Of a DNA stretch of 64,000 nucleotides, positions 36,671 through 46,357 are shown piece by piece. A program made the position numbers and the translations under genes. The stretch is from positions 56,098-120,097 of the forward strand of contig CALUZA010000018.1 of the NCBI GenBank assembly GCA_944325185.1, written 5' to 3'. The notes beneath the pieces are model-generated. The model was not told the DNA's origin. It made no database searches and was given only the letters and a program-made list of their open reading frames with translations. The DNA comes from Candidatus Gastranaerophilales bacterium. GTDB taxonomy: Bacteria; Cyanobacteriota; Vampirovibrionia; Gastranaerophilales; Gastranaerophilaceae. The number at the start of each line of letters is the position of its first letter. Position 1 is the stretch's first letter.

Positions 36671-38095
36671 TTAGAATATAATTGTTAATTCTTCATTAGG
36701 ATTTAAAGCTGAAGAATTTGAAACAGAAGGAACGATTGTGTATAATAATTCGTCGCCGATTTCATAAATTACACCAAATGTTCCTGAAATAACTGTTTTA
36801 ACAATTCCATAAACACCTTTTCCGAGAGTTACAAATGAATTACCAAAGCTTGCAACACCGCGTCCTAAGTGTCCTGTAAATGTTTCAACAAATGTGTCTG
36901 ATAATCTGTCGCCGTATTCTTCAAGTCCGTTAGCTGAAATGTTAACAACTTGTCCTACTGAACGTCCTGCAACACCTACTGTTCTCGCAGCGGCTGTGAA
37001 AGGTAGTCCTAAAATTCTTGCAAAAATATTAGGATTTTTTAAGCAGTCAGCCTTCGCAGATGTTAATTCTTTCGGGAATTTTGCGCAACAGTCACCGTTT
37101 TTAATTTCTGTAAATTTAACTGTAACTGAACCAGGATGAGTTCCAAGACCAGGTCTTTGAACTGTTACAACTTTACCATATACGACAGAACCTGCAGGGA
37201 AAGTTTTTCCGTCTACCATAACTTCTTCGGTTGTTTTAGCTGCAAATCTATCGCCAATGTTAGAGTGTTTAGCGTCAATTCTATCTAACATTTTTACTTT
37301 AATTGCAACAGGAGCTGCTTTAAATGCATCCCCGATTAATTTACCGTTTGCACCATATTTTAATCTTAATTCGCCGATTAAGTTAGCAACTTGATGTCTT
37401 GATAAATATGGAGCATCAAGCAAAGTTTTTTCATCAGGTAGATTGTCAATTAAGCCTGAAGCAACAACTTCTTTTGTGCATCCATAAGCCCAAGTAGGAA
37501 TGTTTTCGATTTTTTTGCCGTTTAGAGTTGGTGCAGAACCATCGTTAGTGTATGGGACATCAATTAGTTTTGCAACTGTAGCAAATACTTCTGCTTTTGT
37601 TATTGCTTGATCAGGTTTGAATGATTTATCGGGATAACCAATCATAACGTCTGCAGCAGTGGCTTTTTTAATTTCTTCGTTTGCCCAGTATGAAGCTGTT
37701 ACATCAGTGTAATTCTTAACAACTCCAACGCTTTGCATATTCAAGCCTTCTGATAGCATATAAGCCAGTTCTGATCTTGAAATTGGCATTTTAATGTCAA
37801 AATCTCTGTCGCCTTTTCTGACACTCATTGCGTTAAGAAGGTCTTTTGACCAAGCATTAACGTACATATTGTCTTTGTTTGTAAATCCGATTCTGTTCTT
37901 TTGTTTAAGAACTTTTCCGCCAATTCTGTAGATACTGTCTGCATCCTTGAATTCTGTTGCATCAGCATTCATTAATGACGGATGAGCATAAACTTCAACT
38001 TTTTCCTGATTGCAGCAGGGTTGTTTTGCCATAACAACAGCACATGTTAAAAACATAGCTAATGTCACTGATAGCACTTGCGTAGTTTTTTTCAT
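36671..38095 (-). CDS. SLH-domain envelope protein
   Basis: A 474-aa exported protein with a signal peptide (MKKTTQVLSVTLAMFLTCAV, cleavage near AMAK/VMAK) and S-layer homology motifs around residues 105-180 (FDIKMPISRSELAYMLSEGL; NYTDVTASYWANEEIKKATA; FKPDQAITKAEVFATVAKLI). The centre (about 270-345) looks beta-rich (KTFPAGSVVYGKVVTV). The C-terminal third is Gly/Val-rich, low-charge and possibly amphipathic. SLH domains bind peptidoglycan or its secondary polymers. Well-spaced GGAG and its own strong terminator suggest an abundant monocistronic product. Confidence 0.87.
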   Translation of the reverse strand: MKKTTQVLSVTLAMFLTCAVVMAKQPCCNQEKVEVYAHPSLMNADATEFKDADSIYRIGGKVLKQKNRIGFTNKDNMYVNAWSKDLLNAMSVRKGDRDFDIKMPISRSELAYMLSEGLNMQSVGVVKNYTDVTASYWANEEIKKATAADVMIGYPDKSFKPDQAITKAEVFATVAKLIDVPYTNDGSAPTLNGKKIENIPTWAYGCTKEVVASGLIDNLPDEKTLLDAPYLSRHQVANLIGELRLKYGANGKLIGDAFKAAPVAIKVKMLDRIDAKHSNIGDRFAAKTTEEVMVDGKTFPAGSVVYGKVVTVQRPGLGTHPGSVTVKFTEIKNGDCCAKFPKELTSAKADCLKNPNIFARILGLPFTAAARTVGVAGRSVGQVVNISANGLEEYGDRLSDTFVETFTGHLGRGVASFGNSFVTLGKGVYGIVKTVISGTFGVIYEIGDELLYTIVPSVSNSSALNPNEELTIIF

Positions 38096-38185
38096 AGCAT
38101 ACTCCTATTCTTAGTGCGGAATTTTACTCCCTATAACACAAAACCATTATCTTATAATTAAAAAATATAGTCAAGAAAAAATCTG

Positions 38186-38211
38186 AAAAACGCCTCTATT
38201 GAAGCGTTTTG
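38186..38211 (-). terminator. Terminator overlapping the end of the serine-hydrolase gene
   Basis: AAAACGC and GCGTTTT pair (with TTC/GAG extending the stem on the minus strand) and are followed by TTTTTC. The stem includes the last codons of the gene that ends at 38196. Confidence 0.75.
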
Positions 38212-39383
38212 ATGTCGTTGTATATTATTTGCGAAGCATCTTGAATTAGTGTCCTTGCTGATAAATCGTTGTTAGGTCGTTTAACAAGGATTGTTACTAT
38301 ATATTTTTTGCCGTTATCTGTGTATATTATGCCAGAATCTCCCAGCATTGAAGCAATATTACCTGTTTTATGTAAAACCATAGCATCTTTTGGTAATTTT
38401 TCTTTTAAAAGATGTATATTTTTTGTGTTACCAAGATATTCTTTTAAAATATTTTTGTATTTTACGTTTATATAATTAGGATTGTCAATATTATATAGTA
38501 TTTTTGAGATTTCACGTGCCGTTATTTTATTTTCACCTTCTAAATCCGGCAACCATTGAGCCATTGATGTAACTTTTAGTCCAAGATTTCTCATTGAACG
38601 GTTGAAAGCGTCAACTCCTCCAATTTCGTATAAAAGCATATTTGTTGCAGAATTATCCGAATCGGATATCATTATGTTTGCAAGGTGATCAAGAGAATAT
38701 ATATTCCCTGCTTTTGTGTATTGAAGATTCCCGGAGCCTAGTGTTCTAAATTCTTCGGTAAAAGCTCTTTTGTCTGTTAATGAAATTGGATTTTGTGTGT
38801 CTGATGTCCTATCTATTAGCCTGATTAATTCAAATGCAATCGGGATTTTTATAATGCTTGCTGAAGGATAGACTTCATCCGAGTTTATTTCAAGTCCTGC
38901 GCCTGTCGAATATTCCCAAACAAAGACGCTTGGTTTTAAATTAGGGTATTTTTGAAATAATGTAATTAGTTTATTTTTTGTATCGGTTAATTCTGATAAT
39001 ACTTGTATGTCTGTAATTTCTTTAGATTTATCTGCTTTTGAAACAAGTAGATTTTTGTCAATTAAAAAAGAATTAGATAAATAATTTCTTGTCGGGTAGA
39101 CATACGGTTCAATATCAATTTTTAGATTTTTATTTAAAACTCTATTTAAAAATAATGGTTCAAAATAATGCTTGAAAACATAAGGACAAACAAAATATCC
39201 CCAGCTTGCTAAAAGTGAAAGTGCAAAAAAAGTTGCAATAAAGTTTCTTTTTTTTGTTTTATGTTTTTTAGTAATTTTTTTGTGTTGTCTTATTGGAGCA
39301 TCATAATACGAATGATTCTTTTCATATAAAGATTCATAATGCGTGTTTTTGTATGTATTATATTTTCTTAAAGGACTGGACAA
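38196..39383 (-). CDS. Membrane-anchored class A beta-lactamase-fold serine hydrolase
   Basis: A 395-aa protein: a basic cytoplasmic N-terminus (about residues 1-45), one TM helix (about 47-66), a linker, then a beta-lactamase/transpeptidase-like domain (about 130-395). It has SxxK in PSASIIKIPIAFEL, SDN in SDSDNSATNMLL and KTG in HKTGNIASMLGD. The usual ExxLN loop is only partly recognisable (WLPDLEGENKITARE), so true beta-lactam hydrolysis is uncertain; a peptidoglycan-processing carboxypeptidase is the alternative. A terminator overlaps its 3' end. Confidence 0.83.
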   Translation of the reverse strand: MSSPLRKYNTYKNTHYESLYEKNHSYYDAPIRQHKKITKKHKTKKRNFIATFFALSLLASWGYFVCPYVFKHYFEPLFLNRVLNKNLKIDIEPYVYPTRNYLSNSFLIDKNLLVSKADKSKEITDIQVLSELTDTKNKLITLFQKYPNLKPSVFVWEYSTGAGLEINSDEVYPSASIIKIPIAFELIRLIDRTSDTQNPISLTDKRAFTEEFRTLGSGNLQYTKAGNIYSLDHLANIMISDSDNSATNMLLYEIGGVDAFNRSMRNLGLKVTSMAQWLPDLEGENKITAREISKILYNIDNPNYINVKYKNILKEYLGNTKNIHLLKEKLPKDAMVLHKTGNIASMLGDSGIIYTDNGKKYIVTILVKRPNNDLSARTLIQDASQIIYNDIKTLQ

Positions 39384-39521
39384 TACAAAATACCTATAAA
39401 ATTATAACATTATAAGTTTAAACAATATAGTTAAATTAAACATAATATAAATGTATGAATTAAAACTTTAATAAATAAAAATATGATATACTCAACATGA
39501 TAGGATTTTAGGAGTATATTC

Positions 39522-40397
39522 ATGAATATTGTCATATACAGTGAAAATGCAAGTTCGGAAATTGCACCATTAATTAATGTTGATGATGAAATCGAAGTAA
39601 GAGAGTTTGGTCTTGATGAATTAGAAAACTATAAGCAATATAATCCTTCACTTTTGATTTTGGATTTCGATTTGGAAAAAGTTAGGGAATTTTGCGCTAT
39701 AAGAAAATTAGAATGTTCTGTATTAATTCCGGTTGATGAAATCCCTGAAGGTTTTATCGTTAGAGCGTTGAGCTATGATTATATTAAAAATCCGATTAAT
39801 AAAACAGAGTTGAATATAAGAATTAAGGCTTTATTAAAAACTTATGAAACCAAAAAGGAGCTTGTTAAGTCGGCTATTTGTGATGAATTAACAGGTTTGT
39901 ATAATAGAAAGTATCTCCATCACAGGCTCGATGCTGAAATTTCTCGTTCGAAAAGGTACGGTACTCCTGTTTCTTGTTTGTTGCTGGATATTGATTATTT
40001 TAAAATTGTAAATGATATGTACGGATATGACTGGGGTGATATACTCCTTAAAAAAATTGCTCAAATGCTAAGTGCATTAGTTAGAAAAGAAGATGTTTTA
40101 ACAAGATATGGCGATGAAGAATTTATTGTAATTTTACCGGAGACAACCGAACAACAAGCAATGATATTTGCGGAAAGATTTAGGCATGATGTAGAAAAAA
40201 TGGAATTTATACCTGCAAATGAAGAAGAACGTCACCCGATTACAATTTCGGGTGGAATTGCCTCTTTTCCTTGTGATGGCGACATAGAAGAAAATTCAAA
40301 TACACTTATTCGTTATGCAGAACACGCTTTATATAATGCCAAACAGTCAGGTAAAAATAAAATAATTGAATTTTCAAAAATGAATTTAGGCTGCTAA
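39522..40397 (+). CDS. Receiver-like GGDEF protein (GDEEF variant)
   Basis: A 291-aa cytosolic protein: a degenerate receiver-like domain (about residues 1-110, LLILDFD keeping one acidic site) followed by a GGDEF domain (about 120-285). The substrate Asp (LLDIDYFKIVND) is present, but the signature loop reads RYGDEEF, with Asp replacing the second Gly. Catalysis may be altered; it might bind rather than make cyclic di-GMP. It has a good ribosome-binding site (TTTAGGAG). Confidence 0.85.
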   Translation: MNIVIYSENASSEIAPLINVDDEIEVREFGLDELENYKQYNPSLLILDFDLEKVREFCAIRKLECSVLIPVDEIPEGFIVRALSYDYIKNPINKTELNIRIKALLKTYETKKELVKSAICDELTGLYNRKYLHHRLDAEISRSKRYGTPVSCLLLDIDYFKIVNDMYGYDWGDILLKKIAQMLSALVRKEDVLTRYGDEEFIVILPETTEQQAMIFAERFRHDVEKMEFIPANEEERHPITISGGIASFPCDGDIEENSNTLIRYAEHALYNAKQSGKNKIIEFSKMNLGC

Positions 40398-40433
40398 GAT
40401 TAGCCCAATTTATCTATTTAATTTTTTATTAAA

Positions 40434-41768
40434 ATGCTAAAAAATTCTTGTATGAGATTTTTTAGCATTTTAGTTTTAATTTTTGCGCAACTTTTAAATT
40501 GTGCTTATTCAAGCGCAATTAGTCCGGATTTAGAGTTTTTTAAAAGCTTTAATGACGATTATTTGCTTGAATATATCACTAAATCTCTTGAAAACAATCA
40601 TGATTTAAAACAAGCAAACCATAGAGTAGAGCAATATCGTCTTGAAATTAAAAATTCTTTTTCAAATGAATTACCCAAATTGTCGGTTGCAGGAAATTAT
40701 CTTGGCGCGCATTTTCCAAAAGGAGATACAAATTTTCTTTTAAGTAGAAATTCTTTTGTATTACCATTTCAAGCGAGCTATGAACCGGATTTTTTACTTA
40801 AAAATCGGGATAAGACGAAATCAACAAAAAGATTGTATTTTGCTCAACTTGCAAACCAAAAAGCAATATATATCTCTCTTTTGGGTGATGTTGCAAGCGC
40901 TTATATAAATATTTTACTTTATGATTATTTAATAGAAAAACAGGAAAATATATTAAAAAATAATGAAATCAATCTTTTGAGAAATGAGAACAAGTATAAA
41001 TACGGTGTTATTGATTATGATGAATTGAATGAAATTAAAAAGGAATATACGAGTCAAAAAACAATTTATGACAATCTTGTAAAAAATCAAAAAAATACAC
41101 TGTACAATTTTTGTACTTTAATAGGTGAAAGCGCTGAAAATTCAAGTGAAATTAAAAGAGGAAAACTTGAAACTATTGAATACCTTAAAGATATACCCGA
41201 TGAAATAGACAGTAATCTTGTATATAGTAGACCTGATTTAATTGAAATAGAAAATAAATTAAAAAGTGCAAAGATTGATATAACAGTTGCAAAAAAGGAT
41301 TTTTTTCCAAGTTTTAAGATTAATGGTTTTTTGGCTTTTGATACTGCAGGCTGGGGAAACTTTTTTTCTTGGGAATCGTCTTTTGCGTTTTTGATTGCAG
41401 GTTTAACGCAAGATATATTTACAGGCGGTAAAAAAATAGCAAATTTAAAAATAAAAAAAGCACGTTTTGAAGAACTTTTTGAAATGTATAAACAAGCGGA
41501 CTTAAACGCTATAAAAGAAGTTGCAAATGCACTAAATGTAATAAATTATGATAAAAAAAACGAGCAGAGCGCAAAATATCAACTTTCACTTGAAGAAAAA
41601 ATTTTTAATAATTCAAATAAAAAATTAAAAAGAGGCACAATTTCAAAACTTGATTATATTAAATCAGAAAATACTTTGAATCAAAAAGAACAGCTTTTTG
41701 GCACTTCAAAAGCTTTGAGATTAGTGGGATATGTGACTTTATACAAGGCTTTAGGCGGTCAATTATGA
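40434..41768 (+). CDS. TolC/NodT-like outer-membrane efflux protein
   Basis: A 444-aa protein with a signal sequence (about residues 5-28) and the long helical hairpins of TolC-family channels (LENNHDLKQANHRVEQYRLE; the YSRPDLIEIENKLKSAKIDI block). It gives an outer-membrane/periplasmic tunnel for the downstream ABC exporter. LLNC near residue 23 resembles a lipobox, but Asn at -1 is unusual, so lipidation is uncertain. It opens a five-gene efflux operon, and its stop overlaps the adaptor gene by 4 bases. The ribosome-binding site is weak. Confidence 0.88.
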   Translation: MLKNSCMRFFSILVLIFAQLLNCAYSSAISPDLEFFKSFNDDYLLEYITKSLENNHDLKQANHRVEQYRLEIKNSFSNELPKLSVAGNYLGAHFPKGDTNFLLSRNSFVLPFQASYEPDFLLKNRDKTKSTKRLYFAQLANQKAIYISLLGDVASAYINILLYDYLIEKQENILKNNEINLLRNENKYKYGVIDYDELNEIKKEYTSQKTIYDNLVKNQKNTLYNFCTLIGESAENSSEIKRGKLETIEYLKDIPDEIDSNLVYSRPDLIEIENKLKSAKIDITVAKKDFFPSFKINGFLAFDTAGWGNFFSWESSFAFLIAGLTQDIFTGGKKIANLKIKKARFEELFEMYKQADLNAIKEVANALNVINYDKKNEQSAKYQLSLEEKIFNNSNKKLKRGTISKLDYIKSENTLNQKEQLFGTSKALRLVGYVTLYKALGGQL

Positions 41769-42613
41769 AAAAAATAATTATAGTAGCGATAATTTTGGTT
41801 ATTGTATCTCTGTTAACTTTTTTTGTGGTTTTCTTTTTTAAAAAGAAACCAAATGTAATTGAAACTTTTGGAAATATTGAAATAAGGCAAGTGGATTTGT
41901 CTTTTCAGGTTTCAGGAGTTTTGAATAGATTATATAAAGAAGAGGGAGATTATGTTAAAGCAGGGGAATTAATTGCAACAATTGATGATAAGGATTATGC
42001 TGCAAATTATAAAAAAGCGCTATATTTAGAAAAAAGCTCATTTGCTCAATTGAAAGATGATACTTCAAAATATGAAAGAAATCATCCTCTATGCTTTGAT
42101 AGCACAATTTCTAAAGAGGAATGCGATTCTCTTTTAAATAAAAAAGATTATTCAAAAGCTAAGTACAAGGAAAATGTTGCAAATAGAATATATCAGAAAA
42201 ATCAGCTTGCATATACAAAGTTATATTCGCCGCAAGATGGTATTATAACAACACGTGCGCAAGAAAAAGGTGCTTTTATTAATGCTGCGCAGATAGTTTA
42301 TGTTATGAGTTTAAATAAGCCGGTTTGGGTTAGAACATACATAAAAGAAACTGACTTAGGAAATATAAAATATGGTCAAACCGCTTATGTATACACTGAT
42401 ACGATTGACCCTAAAACAAAAAGAAAAAAAGAATATAAAGGTTATATTGGATATATTTCTCCTGTGGCTGAATTTACCCCAAAAACAGTGCAAACAGAGG
42501 ATTTAAGAGTTGATCTTGTTTATCGAATAAGGGTTTATATAGATGATGTGGATAAATATTTAAGGCAAGGAATGCCCGTCACAATAAAAATAAACCTTGA
42601 TGAGGAAGCTTGA
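41765..42613 (+). CDS. HlyD-family periplasmic adaptor
   Basis: A 282-aa membrane-fusion protein: TM anchor (about residues 4-24), a biotinyl-lipoyl-like half (about 40-75, LSFQVSGVLNRLYKEEGDYV), a shortened helical hairpin, and beta-barrel segments (RTYIKETDLGNIKYGQTAYV; YRIRVYIDD). It bridges the two ABC permeases to the TolC-like channel, as YbhG does in E. coli. The coiled-coil hairpin is short compared with typical adaptors. GTG/ATG overlaps on both sides indicate translational coupling. Confidence 0.88.
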   Translation: MKKIIIVAIILVIVSLLTFFVVFFFKKKPNVIETFGNIEIRQVDLSFQVSGVLNRLYKEEGDYVKAGELIATIDDKDYAANYKKALYLEKSSFAQLKDDTSKYERNHPLCFDSTISKEECDSLLNKKDYSKAKYKENVANRIYQKNQLAYTKLYSPQDGIITTRAQEKGAFINAAQIVYVMSLNKPVWVRTYIKETDLGNIKYGQTAYVYTDTIDPKTKRKKEYKGYIGYISPVAEFTPKTVQTEDLRVDLVYRIRVYIDDVDKYLRQGMPVTIKINLDEEA

Positions 42614-42614
42614 T

Positions 42615-44102
42615 ATGGCAAATTGTGTTGAAATATCATCTTTAACAAAAACTTATGAAAATCATAATGCTTTAGAAAATATAAATTTAAAATTGGAGAA
42701 GGGAAAAATTGTTGCTTTAATCGGAGCAGATGGTTCCGGAAAAACAACTCTTTTAAGGCTTGTAATAGGATTAATTTGTCCTTCTTGTGGTAATATTTTA
42801 ACTTTAAATTTTAATCCTGTTACAAAAAAAGAAGAAATAGTAAAATTAACGGGCTATATGCCTCAAAAGTTTGGCCTGTATGAAGATTTAACTGTGATTG
42901 AAAATTTGAAGTTATATTCAAAATTAAAGAATGACAATAGTAATTATGATGAATTGTTGGAATTTACAAAATTAAAATCTTTTAAAGAAAGGCTTGCAGG
43001 CAATCTTTCGGGGGGAATGAAACAAAAATTGGGGCTTGCTTGTGCACTAATCGGTAAGCCGGAGTTACTTATTTTAGATGAACCTTCAGTTGGAGTTGAT
43101 CCGATTTCGAGGATTGATTTATTGAATCTTGTTAAAAAAACTATTGATAAAAACACAAGTGTAATATGGTCAAGTTCTTATTTGGATGAAGCTTTTAATT
43201 TTGATTTAAGCATTATTTTGGACAAGGGTAAAATAATTTTTGAAGGAAACACAAATTCTCTTGGAAAAAATTTGGAAGAATTTGAAAATAAAGTCATAAA
43301 TTTAATGGGCGGAAGCAAAGAAAAACCCTCTGAAATTGCCAAAAATTATCATATAGCGCCATATCAGGAAACTTGCAGAGTTCTTGCGGAGAATCTTTCT
43401 AAAAGATATGGGGATTTTTGGGCGGTAAAAAACAATTCTTTTTGTATTCAAAAAGGAGAAATTTTTGGGCTTTTAGGCCCGAATGGTGCAGGGAAATCAA
43501 CAACTTTTAAAATGATGTGTGCTTTGATTAAACCTACCGGCGGAAAAGGCTATATTATGGGAGTTGATGTTGTTGAAAATCCTGCAAAAGCAAGAAATTA
43601 TATAGGATATATGGCTCAAAAATTTTCTTTATATTCAAGATTGTCTGTATTGGATAACTTAAATTTTTTTTCAGGTGTATATGGGCTTTTTGGAAAAGAA
43701 AAAAAAGAAAAAATAGATAGAATAATTGATATATTTGAGCTTGAAGAATATAAAAATACAATAACCTCGCTTTTGCCTTTAGGTTTTAAACAAAGATTAT
43801 CATTGGGCTGCGCTCTTATACATCAGCCGCCTATTTTATTTTTAGATGAGCCGACATCCGGAGTTGATATTATTCAAAGAAAGGAGTTTTGGACTCATAT
43901 AAAAGCGTTATCCAAGATGGGCGTCAGCGTTCTTGTAACTACGCATTTTATGGATGAAGCAAGATTTTGTGATAATATTAGCCTTTTTTATAATGGGGAA
44001 ATTATTGCTCTTGATACACCGGATAATTTAATTAAAAAAGCAAACGCAAAAGATATGAATGAGGCATTTTTCAATCTTATATTGGGAGCAAAAAAATCGT
44101 GA
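42615..44102 (+). CDS. Tandem-NBD ABC ATPase (YbhF type)
   Basis: A 495-aa protein with two nucleotide-binding domains. NBD1 (about residues 5-225): Walker A GADGSGKTT, LSGGMKQKLGL, LLILDEPSVGVD. NBD2 (about 255-490): GPNGAGKST, Walker B FLDEPTSGVD, and a signature reading LPLGFKQRL in place of LSGGxxQR, a variant I associate with YbhF-like ATPases. It drives the two ABC-2 permeases that follow. ATG 42615 follows GAGGAAG; the 5' extension overlapping the adaptor is discarded. Confidence 0.93.
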   Translation: MANCVEISSLTKTYENHNALENINLKLEKGKIVALIGADGSGKTTLLRLVIGLICPSCGNILTLNFNPVTKKEEIVKLTGYMPQKFGLYEDLTVIENLKLYSKLKNDNSNYDELLEFTKLKSFKERLAGNLSGGMKQKLGLACALIGKPELLILDEPSVGVDPISRIDLLNLVKKTIDKNTSVIWSSSYLDEAFNFDLSIILDKGKIIFEGNTNSLGKNLEEFENKVINLMGGSKEKPSEIAKNYHIAPYQETCRVLAENLSKRYGDFWAVKNNSFCIQKGEIFGLLGPNGAGKSTTFKMMCALIKPTGGKGYIMGVDVVENPAKARNYIGYMAQKFSLYSRLSVLDNLNFFSGVYGLFGKEKKEKIDRIIDIFELEEYKNTITSLLPLGFKQRLSLGCALIHQPPILFLDEPTSGVDIIQRKEFWTHIKALSKMGVSVLVTTHFMDEARFCDNISLFYNGEIIALDTPDNLIKKANAKDMNEAFFNLILGAKKS

Positions 44103-45226
44103 ACATTTATTTTGCTTTAATTCAAAAGGAGTTTTATCAGATAATAAGGGATTTTTCAAGCATTTTGATTGCCTTTATTCTTCCTTTGATTATTCTTGTT
44201 TTATATAGGTACGGGGTTAATTTGGACACGGTTAAAGTTACTTTGGGGGTTAAAAATGATGATATTAACCCTAAAATATCTACCCTTATAAATTCTTTTG
44301 ATCATAGTGATTATATTAAAACTCAATATTTTTTTGATAAAGATAAAATGTATAAAAAAATTCAAAATTCATACCTTAAAGGGGCAATTATATTTCCGAA
44401 TGATTTTACAAAAAATCTTGTAAAGCAAAATTCTGCCGATGTTTTTGTAATTGCAGACGGTTCTGAAGCTAATCTTGCAAATTATGTTTCTGCATATTGC
44501 GGTGAAATTGTAAAAAATTGGTTAATGAATTCATCCGATTTTAAATATAATACTTCGAAAGATTTAATTTCAACAGATACAAGATATTGGTATAATCAAG
44601 ATATTAATTCGCATCTTTTTATTTTGCCCGGATCTTTGGCAATTACGATGAATTTAATCGGAATGCTTTTAACAGCCCTCGTTATTTCAAGAGAATGGGA
44701 AAGAGGTACAATTGAATCTTTGTTTGCGACAAATATTACAAGAATGAATTTTGTCATAGGAAAATATGTTCCTTATTTTATATTGGGAATGGCATCTTTA
44801 ATGTTCAATGTATTTTTGTGTATAAAGGTTTTTCAAATACCTTTTAAGGGTAATTTTTTAATTTTGTTTTTTGTTGGCGGTTTGTATCTTTTTTGTTGTC
44901 TTGGAGTTGGCCTTGCAATCAGTTCGTCTTATAAAGAACAATTTTCTTCTTCTCAAATGGCACTTTCTTTTGGGCTTTTGCCTGCTTTGATGCTTTCCGG
45001 TCTTATATATCCTATTTCTTCCATGCCTGTTATTTTTCAATATTTGACAATGATTTTGCCTCCTAGATATTTTATTATTTTTATTCAAAGTGAGTTTATG
45101 GCAGGAACAATTGCAAAAATAGTTGTTATTAATTCAATATTTATGAGTATTTTAGGAATATTGTTATTTCTTTTGGTTTATAAAAACATAAATTTAAGGC
45201 TTGAAAAATGCAAAACAGACTTATAA
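44099..45226 (+). CDS. ABC-2 type permease (YbhS-like)
   Basis: A 375-aa ABC-2 transporter permease: TM1 (about residues 20-40), a large extracytoplasmic loop (about 45-180) and five C-terminal helices with the ALVISREWERGTIESLF coupling helix typical of YbhS/YbhR. It starts at GTG within GTGA, overlapping the ATPase stop by 4 bases. Together with the next gene it forms the heterodimeric membrane domain. Confidence 0.92.
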   Translation: MNIYFALIQKEFYQIIRDFSSILIAFILPLIILVLYRYGVNLDTVKVTLGVKNDDINPKISTLINSFDHSDYIKTQYFFDKDKMYKKIQNSYLKGAIIFPNDFTKNLVKQNSADVFVIADGSEANLANYVSAYCGEIVKNWLMNSSDFKYNTSKDLISTDTRYWYNQDINSHLFILPGSLAITMNLIGMLLTALVISREWERGTIESLFATNITRMNFVIGKYVPYFILGMASLMFNVFLCIKVFQIPFKGNFLILFFVGGLYLFCCLGVGLAISSSYKEQFSSSQMALSFGLLPALMLSGLIYPISSMPVIFQYLTMILPPRYFIIFIQSEFMAGTIAKIVVINSIFMSILGILLFLLVYKNINLRLEKCKTDL

Positions 45227-46326
45227 GAATTAAATCTTTAATAAAAAAAGAGTTTTTGGCTATTTTTAAAGATCCTAAAAATAGAGCTTTAATTATTTTT
45301 CCTCCCATAATTCAACTTTTTGTTTTTGCTCATGCGATAACTTTAGAAGTAAGAAATATTGATGTTTCCGTTTTGGATTATTCAAATACCGAATATTCAA
45401 GAGAACTTATTTCAAGGTTTTATAATTCAAAATGGTTTAGAAAAATTCAATTCAGATCTACCATGAAGGAATTAAAGAGCGATATTGATTTGAAAAATTC
45501 TCAGCTGGGGATAATTATTCAAAATGACTTTGCAAAAAAAATTAATGAAAAAACACCTTCGGAAATACTAATTATTACTGACGGCAGACAAACAAATTCT
45601 GCAAGCATAATTTCGGGATATGCAAATCAGATTGTAGGGCTTTATAATAGTGAACTTGAAAAAAAACTAAACATTAAAAAAACTAAAATTAATGTTATTA
45701 CAAGAAATTGGTTTAATCCGAATATTGAATATAAGTGGTTTTTAACTGTTAGTATGATTGTTATGCTTTCGCTTGTTTTGAGTTTGCTTTTGAGTGCTTT
45801 ATCTATTGCAAGAGAAAGGGAATTGGGAACTTTTGAGCAGCTTATGGTTAGCCCTTTAAATAATGATGAAATTTTGTTGGCTAAAACAGTACCGCCTTTA
45901 ATTGTGGCATTTATTTCAAGTATTGTTATAACTTTAATTGTGTGTTATTTATTTAAAGTGCCTTTTTCGGGTTCAATTTTGCTATATTTGATTTCAACAA
46001 TAGTTGCGCTTTTATCTATAGTTGGTGTTGGGCTTTTTATTTCTTCTTTGGCTTTTACTCAACAACAAGCAATTTTGGGCGTGTTCGCATTTCAAATGCC
46101 TGCGGTTTTGTTGTCGGGTTTTGTTTCTCCTGTTGAAGATATGCCGGTTTTTTTTCAATATCTAAGCTCTCTTAATCCTTTAAGGTATTATATGTTAATT
46201 ATAAAAGGGATATATTTTAAAAATATGGACTTTGTTACCGTTTTTAAAAATTTAATTCCTTTGCTTATAATAGCTTTTATTACTCTTTTTATTGCAAGAT
46301 GGAGCTTTAATAAAAAGTTAAATTAA
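45208..46326 (+). CDS. ABC-2 type permease (YbhR-like)
   Basis: A 372-aa partner of the preceding permease with the same topology: TM1 (about residues 23-43), an extracytoplasmic domain, then ALSIARERELGTFEQLMVSPL and five helices (FQMPAVLLSGFVSPVEDMP between the last ones). It overlaps the previous gene by 19 bases. It is the last gene of the TolC-HlyD-ABC-ABC2-ABC2 operon. Exported substrates in related systems are cationic drugs or Na+; not determinable here. Confidence 0.92.
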   Translation: MQNRLIRIKSLIKKEFLAIFKDPKNRALIIFPPIIQLFVFAHAITLEVRNIDVSVLDYSNTEYSRELISRFYNSKWFRKIQFRSTMKELKSDIDLKNSQLGIIIQNDFAKKINEKTPSEILIITDGRQTNSASIISGYANQIVGLYNSELEKKLNIKKTKINVITRNWFNPNIEYKWFLTVSMIVMLSLVLSLLLSALSIARERELGTFEQLMVSPLNNDEILLAKTVPPLIVAFISSIVITLIVCYLFKVPFSGSILLYLISTIVALLSIVGVGLFISSLAFTQQQAILGVFAFQMPAVLLSGFVSPVEDMPVFFQYLSSLNPLRYYMLIIKGIYFKNMDFVTVFKNLIPLLIIAFITLFIARWSFNKKLN

Positions 46327-46353
46327 AAGCAGGCTATTTGCCTGCTTTTAATT
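46321..46353. terminator. Bidirectional terminator between convergent genes
   Basis: AATTAAAAGCAGGC and GCCTGCTTTTAATT form a perfect 14-bp stem around TATTT, with T-rich runs on both strands. It serves the efflux operon and the Thr-rich protein gene. Confidence 0.92.
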
Positions 46354-46357
46354 GTTT

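Noticed and set aside
40498..40512. Lipobox in the TolC-like protein
   Set aside because: LLNC has Asn at -1, outside the usual [GAS]C; not strong enough to call a lipoprotein.
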